Positions 15,319-22,349 of a stretch of DNA of 27,094 bases are shown here, piece by piece. The notes under the pieces were generated by a model. The model did no database searches, was not told the origin of the DNA, and saw nothing but the letters and a program-made list of their open reading frames with translations. Every line of letters starts with the position of its first letter. Within the stretch, counting starts at the first letter, position 1. Both the position numbers and the translations under genes were made by a program. The stretch comes from Prevotellamassilia sp. (lineage in GTDB: Bacteria; Bacteroidota; Bacteroidia; Bacteroidales; Bacteroidaceae): contig JAHAWW010000107.1 in assembly GCA_018383375.1 (NCBI GenBank), positions 1 to 27,094 on the forward strand, given 5' to 3'.

Positions 15319-15954
15319 TCATTTGGCCGGTTTGTCTGTAGAGGCCCGTCGGCGCAGTTCGTCGCGCAGGGCAGAAGCAAGTTCGAAATTATCGCCTGCC
15401 ACGGCTTGACCGATGGCCTCTTGCAAAAGTTCTTCGGGCATATTGCGAATGGGCACGGCCACTCGTCCGTCTGAAGACTCGCCGGCAACAAATTGCAGGG
15501 CGTCACCTATTGTGACATAAAACGGCACACCGACTTGCAGTGCAAAAGCCACGCCTTCGACAAAGGGACAAGAGATGTATTGCGGTTCAACGTCGGCTGT
15601 TGCATCGGCTGCGTTCTCGGTTTCGGCATCGGCCGGCAATACAGCCAGATGAGTCTCGCTCACGGCGGCTTCGCTCTGCGAGATGCACACATAGGCCAGT
15701 TTGTAGCCCAGTCCTTCGAGAATGGTCTGCGAGAGCGCAAGCTGAGTGTTTTCGTCGTCAGACATCACCGCTTCGAGCAGGGCATAAGCCTTGCGGTCTA
15801 TGAAAAAAGGCAGATGGCGTTCTTCGTCCAGCAGTTTGAAGATAATCATACAAGCCCCGTGAAGCGTCGTGTTTTTGGTGAGCCCTACGGGGATGATGGG
15901 CAGCAGTGGATGCGGCCGGTTGCCTTGATGAGTGGGTTTGAGGTTCATAAACAT
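15319..15954 (-). CDS. Divergent DUF151 (bifunctional nuclease family) protein with C-terminal UVR motif
   Basis: This 211-residue protein has the layout of the Bacteroidetes bifunctional nuclease family. A DUF151-like domain at about residues 18-150 shows the outline of the fold: a hydrophobic strand ACMIIFKLLDEERHLPFFID, given here by its pattern DEERHLPFFID, LGYKLAYVCI and VEGVAFALQVGVPFYV. A UvrB/UvrC motif (EAIGQAVAGDNFELASALRDEL) follows at the end. The usual IGxxEAxxI helix start of the family is replaced by DRKAYALLEAV, and an acidic insert lies near residue 110, so catalytic activity is doubtful. Two ATG codons, 15954 and 15948, are possible starts. It is the first gene of the minus-strand cluster reaching down to the TonB receptor. 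Confidence 0.72.
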   Translation of the reverse strand: MFMNLKPTHQGNRPHPLLPIIPVGLTKNTTLHGACMIIFKLLDEERHLPFFIDRKAYALLEAVMSDDENTQLALSQTILEGLGYKLAYVCISQSEAAVSETHLAVLPADAETENAADATADVEPQYISCPFVEGVAFALQVGVPFYVTIGDALQFVAGESSDGRVAVPIRNMPEELLQEAIGQAVAGDNFELASALRDELRRRASTDKPAK

Positions 15955-16022
15955 ATCGTGTGGTCGATGCTGGCGGTTTATTCAAATCTTTGTGCCGGCT
16001 ATGTGGAGGTAGGCTGGCAATT

Positions 16023-16085
16023 GTGCGCTTCGTCCTGCAAAGCGTATGCTTGATCCTGCGACAAGTGCGCTTTATCGTGCGAAGA
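16023..16085. repeat. Three degenerate 21-base tandem repeats
   Basis: Units 16023-16043, 16044-16064 and 16065-16085 align without gaps. They share the pattern GTgcGCTTnnTCcTGCgAan. No longer array is evident on either side. They lie 70-130 bases upstream of the DUF151 gene. Confidence 0.6.
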
Positions 16086-16250
16086 TAGCAGAAAAGCGTG
16101 AAACACGAAAGCGGCCGGCGGCGTTTTTTGAGTTTTGGGCCATTGGGAGTGGCAAATCGAGAAGAAAAGCCGTGGGTTTCACATATATGTAGCTTTGCAA
16201 GCAATGCCAGAAGGTGCGTGCCATGCGCAGTATTTCCTGACGTTTTGTCT

Positions 16251-16356
16251 TTTCTGCATCCTTAGTTATGGGGTATATTTGGGGTAGCATTGAAGAGGGA
16301 GGAGGCCGCGAGGCCTCTTTTTTTGGTTTACAACGGCTTACGGGGCTAAGGACAGT
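16251..16356 (+). ncRNA. Promoter-hairpin-motif element, copy A (possible small RNA)
   Basis: TTTC (16251-16254), 19 bases, then TATATTTG (16274-16281) form a near-consensus promoter. Thirty bases later the arms GAGGCC/GGCCTC with loop GCGA end at 16317 and are followed by seven T residues, an intrinsic terminator. A motif CTTACGGGGCTAAGGA follows at 16337-16352. A transcript ending at the T tract would be only about 35 bases. The same arrangement recurs at 24721-24826 with identical spacing. Whether a stable RNA is made is inference. Confidence 0.4.
16302..16324 (+). terminator. Hairpin with T tract inside element A
   Basis: GAGGCC and GGCCTC enclose the tetraloop GCGA, and seven T residues follow on the plus strand. 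No plus-strand gene precedes it, so it would end either a short RNA from the promoter at 16251-16281 or read-through transcription. Confidence 0.65.
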
Positions 16357-16682
16357 TTTTTCGGGCATAAGAACAAGCCTCAACGGGGTTACTGACAGTA
16401 AAAAACACACCTAACGCCGGCGAATTTTCACAGCCATTTTGTCGTTTCACTGTGCTTTCGAGGCGTTTTTTGCCCTATTCACCGTACGAAATATCCTTAT
16501 ATCATGCAATAAATGAAACACTTACAAAATCTCCAAAACGTCTTTTCACAAATCTAAAACGTTGGTTGGGATTTTTAAGCAAACTCGGACGACTTGTTAA
16601 AAAAGCATTCAAAAACGTCACTCTCACCCCCGAGCTATGAACAAACCAAGGCTCGGAAGGCGTCTATCTCGCCAATTTTGAA

Positions 16683-16690
16683 TAACTTTG
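16683..16690 (+). promoter_or_regulatory. -7 element of ruvX, possibly leaderless
   Basis: TAACTTTG matches TAnnTTTG exactly and ends six bases before the ruvX ATG at 16697. Transcription from it would begin at or next to the start codon. A TTTG at the expected 19-base distance is not present, so the support is partial. Confidence 0.4.
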
Positions 16691-16696
16691 CCTGCT

Positions 16697-17107
16697 ATGG
16701 GACGAATTTTAGCCATAGACTACGGCCGTCGGCGCACCGGTTTGGCGGTGACCGACCCGGCACAAATCATTCCGGGCGGACTCACCACCGTGGCCACGGG
16801 CGAACTGCTCAAATTTCTCGATGACTATATGAAGCGCGAGACGGTGGAGCGTGTCGTAGTGGGTTGGCCCACTCAGACTAGCGGACAACCGTCTGAAAAT
16901 CAGCAACGAGTGGCCGAATTTGTACGCGCTTTTGAGCGGCGCCATCCCGACGTGCCGGTGGTGAAGCAAGACGAGCGTTTCACCTCGGTCATTGCCCACC
17001 GCACCATGATAGATGCCGGACTGAGCCGTAAACGCCGACAAGACAAGGCGCTGGTCGACGAAATCAGTGCCACGCTTATCCTTCAGCAATACATGGACGG
17101 ACGCTAA
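16697..17107 (+). CDS. ruvX: Putative pre-16S rRNA nuclease / Holliday junction resolvase (RuvX/YqgF)
   Basis: This RNase H-fold protein of 136 residues is of the YqgF family, which matures the 5' end of 16S rRNA in Escherichia coli. The N-terminal ILAIDYGRRRTGLAV contains the first catalytic aspartate, VVVGWPTQTSGQPS the middle strand, VKQDERFTS the conserved glutamate-arginine segment, and DEISATLILQQYM the C-terminal acidic helix. ATG at 16697 (MGRILAID) is preferred over an upstream TTG at 16688 that lies within the -7 element. It is followed after 59 bases by def, an order common in Bacteroidetes. Confidence 0.93.
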   Translation: MGRILAIDYGRRRTGLAVTDPAQIIPGGLTTVATGELLKFLDDYMKRETVERVVVGWPTQTSGQPSENQQRVAEFVRAFERRHPDVPVVKQDERFTSVIAHRTMIDAGLSRKRRQDKALVDEISATLILQQYMDGR

Positions 17108-17166
17108 TCTCCCCCACGTTTGCGACCACGCCCATCACATTCACTTAAACCAACAAGACACTTTTC

Positions 17167-17727
17167 ATGATACTTCCCATCTACACTTATGGCCAGGCCG
17201 TGTTGCGCCAAGTGGCCGAAGACATCCCGACCGATTATCCCGGACTCGGCGAACTCATTGACAATATGTACGAAACGATGGACCACGCCGAGGGTGTGGG
17301 GCTGGCCGCTCCACAAATCGGCTTGCCCATCCGAGTGGTTGTCATCTCACTCGACGTGCTCAAGGACGACTTCCCCGAATACGCCGGATTTCGCCATGCT
17401 TACATCAATGCCCACATTGTCGAAGCCGACACCAGCGACACGGAGGTCATCACCGAAGGCTGCCTGAGCCTGCCCGGCGTGAGCGAGCCCGTACGCCGCC
17501 CCAAACGCATCAGGGTGAAGTATCTCGACGAACAACTCCAACCACACGACGAATGGGTGGAGGGTTATCTCGCACGCGTCATGCAACACGAGTTTGACCA
17601 TCTCGAAGGACACGTCTTCACCGACCGCATCACAGCCTTGCGCAAGCAGCTCGTGGGCAAAAAACTCACCGCGCTCACCAAAGGACGTTTCGCCTGCAAC
17701 TATAAGGTGAAACCTGCACGACGCTAA
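17167..17727 (+). CDS. def: Peptide deformylase
   Basis: This metalloenzyme removes the formyl group from the initiator methionine of new proteins. It has 186 residues. All three family motifs are intact: GVGLAAPQIG (43-52), EGCLSLPG (97-104, with metal ligand Cys99) and QHEFDHLEG (140-148, with ligands His141 and His145 and catalytic Glu142). The start at 17167 gives the usual N-terminus MILPIYTYGQAVLR. It lies between ruvX and the TPR gene. The gap after it contains possible RNA secondary structure at 17729-17789. Confidence 0.97.
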   Translation: MILPIYTYGQAVLRQVAEDIPTDYPGLGELIDNMYETMDHAEGVGLAAPQIGLPIRVVVISLDVLKDDFPEYAGFRHAYINAHIVEADTSDTEVITEGCLSLPGVSEPVRRPKRIRVKYLDEQLQPHDEWVEGYLARVMQHEFDHLEGHVFTDRITALRKQLVGKKLTALTKGRFACNYKVKPARR

Positions 17728-17728
17728 C

Positions 17729-17789
17729 AGCCCCATCACGACTAAACCACACAAGGGCTCACACCGTGATATTTTTTTCGGTATATCAC
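17729..17789 (+). promoter_or_regulatory. Possible terminator or attenuator between def and the TPR gene
   Basis: ATCACG (17735-17740) can pair with CGTGAT (17765-17770), which is followed by seven T residues (17772-17778). GTGATA (17766-17771) can instead pair with TATCAC (17784-17789), enclosing the T tract. AGCCC (17729-17733) can also pair with GGGCT (17755-17759), crossing the first helix. The folds are partly exclusive, as in an attenuator, but the stems are short. Confidence 0.3.
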
Positions 17790-17821
17790 CCCACCCCCTC
17801 AGCACCAATTCTAAACAGACG

Positions 17822-19777
17822 ATGAAACGATGGATGGCCACATTGCTCGTGGCAATTTCGCTCTGCACCAATGCCCAAATCAACACCGACAACGTGTTGC
17901 TCATGGGGCGCAGTGCCATTGCCGCCGAAGACTATCTCACGGCCATCAGTCTCTTCAACAGGGTGATTGAGGTGAAACCCTACCTCTACAAGCCCTACTA
18001 TTACAGAGCCTACGCGAAGTTCTCGCTCGACGATTTCGGCGGAGCCGAGGCCGACCTCAATAAGGCCATCGACATCAACCCCTATATGGTCGAGCTCTTC
18101 CAGTTGAGAGGCATCTGCCGCATCAGACTCAACGACTATGAAGGGGCAGAAAAAGACTACACACGCACACTGGCCGAACTCAGAGACGACCGCAGTGCGC
18201 GCTACAACCGCGCCATGTGTCGGCTCGAACTGAAACGACTGGATGAGGCCGAGGCCGACATCGACTCGATTATGGACGATGCGCCCAACTTCTATCGGGT
18301 CTATCCGCTCAAAGCTCAAATCGCGTTTGAGCGACAAGACACCACCGCCGGAGTCAAATGGCTCACCACCCTCACCGAGCGCGAACCGACCAACACCGAC
18401 GCATGGTCGTTTCTCGGTCGCTATGCCCTCAGAAAAAATCACTACGCACGTGCCGACAGCCTGCTCTCAAAAGCCATCGCGCTGAGTCCACGACGCCACG
18501 ACGACCTCTTGGCCAGAGCCTTGGCGCGCCACGGCATGAACCGCTTCGGGGCTGCCATCGACGACTACACCAGGGTGGTCGACTTGGTGCCCGAACATTT
18601 CGTGGCCCACTATAACCGCGGCCTCATCCTGGCACTCGTTGGCGAAGACAACAAAGCGCTCGAAGATTTTGACTTTGTCGTGGCCCGTGAGCCCGAAAAC
18701 ACATTGGCGCTCTACAACCGCGCACTGCTGCGCCGACAAACCGGCGACTGGCGAGGTGCCGCTGCCGACTTCACACGACTCATCCGCCAATATCCCACCT
18801 TCTATTACGGTTATCATGCCCGAGCAGAATGTCGACGGAAAATGGGTGACATCAAGGGAGCAATAAGCGACGAAACTGTCGTGGCACGAGCCAACCTCGA
18901 CGTGATGTTTGCCAAACACAAACGCCGCATCGTCAAGAAGGTGCGCAAAGGCTCAGACCACAGTCTTGATAGTTACGACCAACTCGTCGACGACGCCATG
19001 GCCGACTCCACCGAACTGAGTTTCGGCCGACTGCTGGCCAAAGACCTTTTCGGCAAAGTGCAATACCGCACGCCCTCAGAGACCGAGTTGCCGCCCTATG
19101 CGCTGACCTTCCGCCAACCCTCTGAAGAAAAAGGCTACCGCTCTATAGGTTTCTTGCCCGAGGCTGCACGGCTCTCGTCGCTACTCCGCTCCGGCACACT
19201 CACTCTCACGGCCTCAGCAGGCACGGGCAACGAAGATTTCGAACCACACCTGACGGCGGCCAAACAAAACAATCCGTCAGCGGCCGACACGCTGATTTGC
19301 CAAGCCGTGTGCCGCGCCGACGACTATGACTACGGCGGCGCACAAACTCTCCTTGGCAGGGCACTGACAGCTGCCTCGAAGCCACAGACCAAGGCATTGA
19401 TAAGACTCCAAACGGGCGCCGTATGCATCAAGTCGGCCACAGCCATGACCGAGATGGGGGCAGAAGAAACCAAGACCCGTCAAGCCCTTTTGAACCTTGC
19501 CGTCAAAAACCTCAAAGAGGCACTTGCCGACAGCGGCGACGCACGCCTCTATATCCTTTATAATCTCGGTTGTGCCTATATGGCTCAAGGCGATTATGCC
19601 AAAGCCATCGAAGCCTTCGACGAAGTCATCAAAACCGACAGCCGAATGCCCGAAGCCCACTACAACCGCGGACTGGCCAAAATCAGACTCAACGACAAAA
19701 ACGGTGCGCGCACAGACTTGAGCCGTGCCGGCGAACTCGGTCTGTTTGGCGCCTACAGCCTCATGCGCAAACTATAA
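17822..19777 (+). CDS. Secreted/periplasmic tetratricopeptide repeat protein
   Basis: This 651-residue protein has a signal peptide (MKRWMATLLVAISLCTNAQ) and then a long series of TPR units at about residues 25-370, with repeated patterns such as AEDYLTAISLFNRVIEV, YNRAMCRLELKRLDEAE and HYNRGLILALVGEDNKAL. A less regular, basic segment (about 365-470) follows. A second TPR block runs to the C-terminus (YNLGCAYMAQGDYAKAIEAF, HYNRGLAKIRLNDKNGA). TPRs form protein-binding solenoids; no catalytic domain is visible. In many Bacteroidetes a TPR protein follows def, and thrS often comes next; here the next gene is an rRNA methyltransferase instead. The binding partner is unknown. Confidence 0.9.
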   Translation: MKRWMATLLVAISLCTNAQINTDNVLLMGRSAIAAEDYLTAISLFNRVIEVKPYLYKPYYYRAYAKFSLDDFGGAEADLNKAIDINPYMVELFQLRGICRIRLNDYEGAEKDYTRTLAELRDDRSARYNRAMCRLELKRLDEAEADIDSIMDDAPNFYRVYPLKAQIAFERQDTTAGVKWLTTLTEREPTNTDAWSFLGRYALRKNHYARADSLLSKAIALSPRRHDDLLARALARHGMNRFGAAIDDYTRVVDLVPEHFVAHYNRGLILALVGEDNKALEDFDFVVAREPENTLALYNRALLRRQTGDWRGAAADFTRLIRQYPTFYYGYHARAECRRKMGDIKGAISDETVVARANLDVMFAKHKRRIVKKVRKGSDHSLDSYDQLVDDAMADSTELSFGRLLAKDLFGKVQYRTPSETELPPYALTFRQPSEEKGYRSIGFLPEAARLSSLLRSGTLTLTASAGTGNEDFEPHLTAAKQNNPSAADTLICQAVCRADDYDYGGAQTLLGRALTAASKPQTKALIRLQTGAVCIKSATAMTEMGAEETKTRQALLNLAVKNLKEALADSGDARLYILYNLGCAYMAQGDYAKAIEAFDEVIKTDSRMPEAHYNRGLAKIRLNDKNGARTDLSRAGELGLFGAYSLMRKL

Positions 19778-19806
19778 CCCATCCGCCACACTCCTATAAT
19801 ATATAT

Positions 19807-21231
19807 ATGTCAAGAAAGAAAAAACCGCTTCCGCTGCTTGAAAACATAACCATCACCGACGTGGCCGCCGAAGGCAAAGCCATAGCAAAGGTCGACGGCA
19901 TGGCTGTGTTTGTGCCCTATGCCGTGCCCGGCGACGTCGTCGACTTGCAAATCAAACGCAAGAAACACAGCTATGCCGAAGCCGAGATTGCCCGAATGAT
20001 TACGCCATCGCCCGACCGTGCAGAGCCTTTCTGCCCCCACTTCGGGGTGTGTGGTGGTTGCAAATGGCAATGCCTTCCTTATCAGCTCCAGCTCCACCAC
20101 AAGCAAAAACAAGTGGAGGAAACGCTGCGCCGCATTGCCAAAGTCACACTTCCCGAAGTGTCGCCCATCATTGGCAGTCCTGCGGAGCGCGAATACCGCA
20201 ACAAACTCGAGTTTGGCTTTTCAGACAAACGCTGGCTCACCGTCGAAGAAGTGAAAACCGGCGTGAAGTTTGACCAAATGAATGCCGTGGGTTTCCATAT
20301 AGCCGGTTCGTTCGACAAAATACTCGACATCACGACTTGCCGCCTTATGGACGACATCAACAACCGCCTGCGCAACGCCATTCGCGACTACGCCATCGAC
20401 CACGGCCTCACCTTCTACAACTGCCACAGCCGCGAGGGACTGCTGCGCGGCATGATGTTACGCAATTCCACGACGGGCGAACTGATGCTGCTCATGCAAT
20501 TTTGCATCCACACTCCCGACGAAGACCAACAGGCTCACGACTTGCTCGACCATCTGCACACGGCTTTCCCCGAGGTGACGTCGCTGCTCTACGTCAACAA
20601 CACGAAATGCAACGACACCTTTGCCGACCTGCCCGTCGTCACCCACAGCGGCACAGACTGCATTTATGCCGAGATGGAAGGTTTGCGGTTCAAGGTGGGT
20701 CCGAAGAGTTTTTATCAAACCAACTCTGCCGGTGCCTACGAACTGTATAAGGTGGCCCGCGACTTTGCCGGTCTGAGCGGCAATGAGTTGGTCTACGACC
20801 TCTATACCGGCACGGGCACCATCGCCAACTTTGTGGCACGACAAGCCCGGCAGGTGGTGGGCATTGAGTATGTGCCCGAAGCCATTGCCGACGCTAAAGT
20901 CAACGCCCAACTTAACGGGCTCGACAACACGCTCTTTTATGCCGGCGACATGAAAGACATTCTCACCACAGACTTTATCCGCGACCACGGCAGACCCGAT
21001 GTCATCATCACCGACCCGCCCCGCGCCGGCATGCACGGCGATGTGGTGGACGTTATCCGCTTTGCTGCGCCACGGCGCATAGTCTATGTGAGTTGCAACC
21101 CTGCCACACAAGCTCGCGACCTTAGCTTGCTCGACGACCTCTATCGCGTGGAGCGTGTGCAACCCGTCGACATGTTCCCCCACACCCACCACGTCGAAAA
21201 CGTCGTATTACTCGTCAAACGGGAAGGATGA
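19807..21231 (+). CDS. rlmD: 23S rRNA (uracil-5-)-methyltransferase, RlmD/RumA type
   Basis: This SAM-dependent enzyme makes 5-methyluridine in 23S rRNA. It has 474 residues from the ATG at 19807; the frame is open upstream but that part overlaps the TPR gene. A TRAM domain at about 10-65 is followed by the [4Fe-4S] cysteines Cys76, Cys82 and Cys85 (C-x5-C-x2-C), with the likely fourth in ITTCRLM. SAM and catalytic motifs are DLYTGTGTIANFV, TDPPRAGMH and YVSCNPATQARDL with nucleophile Cys430. Bacteroidetes commonly carry several paralogues, so which uridine it modifies (747, 1939 or another) cannot be decided here. It starts 29 bases after the TPR gene stop. Confidence 0.92.
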   Translation: MSRKKKPLPLLENITITDVAAEGKAIAKVDGMAVFVPYAVPGDVVDLQIKRKKHSYAEAEIARMITPSPDRAEPFCPHFGVCGGCKWQCLPYQLQLHHKQKQVEETLRRIAKVTLPEVSPIIGSPAEREYRNKLEFGFSDKRWLTVEEVKTGVKFDQMNAVGFHIAGSFDKILDITTCRLMDDINNRLRNAIRDYAIDHGLTFYNCHSREGLLRGMMLRNSTTGELMLLMQFCIHTPDEDQQAHDLLDHLHTAFPEVTSLLYVNNTKCNDTFADLPVVTHSGTDCIYAEMEGLRFKVGPKSFYQTNSAGAYELYKVARDFAGLSGNELVYDLYTGTGTIANFVARQARQVVGIEYVPEAIADAKVNAQLNGLDNTLFYAGDMKDILTTDFIRDHGRPDVIITDPPRAGMHGDVVDVIRFAAPRRIVYVSCNPATQARDLSLLDDLYRVERVQPVDMFPHTHHVENVVLLVKREG

Positions 21232-21588
21232 AGAGGAGACAAAGCGATTGAGAGCCTGAAAGGCGAAAAGATGATTAGCCTCCCTGCAAGCCCAGTAAGG
21301 GCGTAACAAAGATAGCCCAGGTCGAAGGCCTGGGTAATAGCACATCCCGAAAAACCGGCCTGTAAGGTCGGCACATTTAGGGGCAAATAATCATTATTAA
21401 TTGTCTACACGCCAATGAGAATTATCTCATCAATGTGCCGACCTTACAGGCCGGAAATAGAATGGCCATCCATAACCCAGGCCTAACGACCTGGGCTAAT
21501 ATGTTACGCCCTTTCAGGGCTACTTGGCATACGTCACAGCATTATTCAAACAGCTTTGTCTAATATATAAATCCTGCCCTCATAAGTT
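21232..21588. other. Intergenic region occupied by a long inverted repeat
   Basis: No gene is seen. The region is dominated by the inverted repeat at 21289-21521. A short related-looking hairpin, AGCC-TGAAA-GGCG, lies at about 21253-21265. A/T-rich sequence leads into the next gene at 21589. Confidence 0.6.
21289..21521. repeat. 233-base imperfect inverted repeat (MITE/REP-like element)
   Basis: The left arm (21289-21377) and the right arm (21432-21521) are near-complements around a 54-base centre. Each arm is itself a chain of three small hairpins: GCCC/GGGC, CCCAGG/CCTGGG and CCGGCC/GGTCGG. The best conserved blocks are the outer AGGGCGTAACA, the middle AGCCCAGGTCG and the inner CCGGCCTGTAAGGTCGGCAC. 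No transposase is encoded. Similar AGCCCTGAAAGGGCG and CCCAGG...CCTGGG sequences recur between genes in Bacteroidales from memory, so it is probably a dispersed non-autonomous element. Confidence 0.8.
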
Positions 21589-22290
21589 ATGACCGGCATC
21601 ATCCGCACCAATCCGGCACTTCGCCGCCGCCTCGAGGCCATTTTGACGGGTCAAGACGAAGGCGCCATGCTTGCGCTGTTTCCGACGCTCACAAACAGCG
21701 AGCGCCGCACGGCGGGCTGGCTGCTGGGTGAAGAGCTCCTGCCACGTTTGGCAACAAGCGCAACGTTTATGTTTTGGTTTGACGCTCTGACCGCTGCAGA
21801 TGTGCGCGCCCATCTCGGCACCTGCCTCAAAGCTGCCGGCTCGCGACTCTCTCGCGACCTCCTCGACCTCGACGACCCACGGTGGGACAGTTTCGCCGCT
21901 CGGGCCACGGCCATAGACCGCCGCAAGACTCTCGACGCCTTGCTGCCACTGGCTGCCGACATTGCCACGGCCGACCGACTGCTGAGCCGATTTGCCGCCG
22001 ACAGCGTCGAGTCTGCGGCCACGGCATGCCTCAGAGCCGCCACCACGCCGGCCCTCTTCCGCCTTTTCACAGCCCTGCAAACCATTGAAGGCGACACCGA
22101 GCGCATTGTGCCCATCTATAAAGCCCTGCTCAAGTTGGGACAACGTCGTGCCTTCAAGACCGCCAGCCTTGTGCGCAGCCATTTCGGCCTTGAGTCGCTC
22201 CCCGGCACCTTCTCGCTTCAGCTCGAGCCTTGGCAAACCGACCGCGTGGCCATCGACTACGACAAATTTGCCCGACTCATCGAGGGCTAA
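21589..22290 (+). CDS. Hypothetical protein, unknown family
   Basis: I do not recognise this 233-residue protein. It is rich in alanine, leucine and arginine, predicted to be mostly alpha-helical, and has no signal peptide, transmembrane segment or known catalytic motif. Pairs of helices such as ERRTAGWLLGEELLPRLA and DRLLSRFAADSVESAATA suggest a helical-repeat fold. The C-terminal part (RAFKTASLVRSHFGLESLPGTFSLQL) is less repetitive. Coding status is supported by length, clean start and stop, and codon use like its neighbours. It lies 59 bases upstream of the metalloprotease gene on the same strand and may be co-transcribed; a functional link is unproven. Confidence 0.7.
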   Translation: MTGIIRTNPALRRRLEAILTGQDEGAMLALFPTLTNSERRTAGWLLGEELLPRLATSATFMFWFDALTAADVRAHLGTCLKAAGSRLSRDLLDLDDPRWDSFAARATAIDRRKTLDALLPLAADIATADRLLSRFAADSVESAATACLRAATTPALFRLFTALQTIEGDTERIVPIYKALLKLGQRRAFKTASLVRSHFGLESLPGTFSLQLEPWQTDRVAIDYDKFARLIEG

Positions 22291-22349
22291 CCTGCAACCC
22301 ACCCACCCTATCAGATTATTCACAATAAATCTATAATCACAACAACACT

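Larger units (their letters stand above)
15955..16696. other. Long intergenic region between divergent genes
   Basis: About 740 bases separate the DUF151 gene (minus) from ruvX (plus). No protein gene is convincing here. It contains three 21-base degenerate tandem repeats (16023-16085), a promoter-hairpin-motif element (16251-16356), an A/T-rich stretch with a weak 62-codon GTG frame (16452-16640), and the ruvX -7 element. Minus-strand frames of 112 and 148 codons have compositions unlike the neighbouring proteins and look spurious. Confidence 0.55.

Noticed and set aside
15758..16204. 148-codon minus-strand frame with RTIKRTC-like heptad repeats
   Set aside because: The repeats are the translation of the 21-base tandem repeat, and the rest overlaps the DUF151 gene in another frame.
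16072..16410. 112-codon minus-strand frame in the long gap before ruvX
   Set aside because: It covers element A and the tandem repeats. Composition is unlike the neighbouring genes, and it looks like a translation of repeat sequence.
21289..21521. CRISPR array or insertion sequence
   Set aside because: The repeats are two inverted arms rather than regularly spaced direct repeats, and there is no open frame for a transposase between them.
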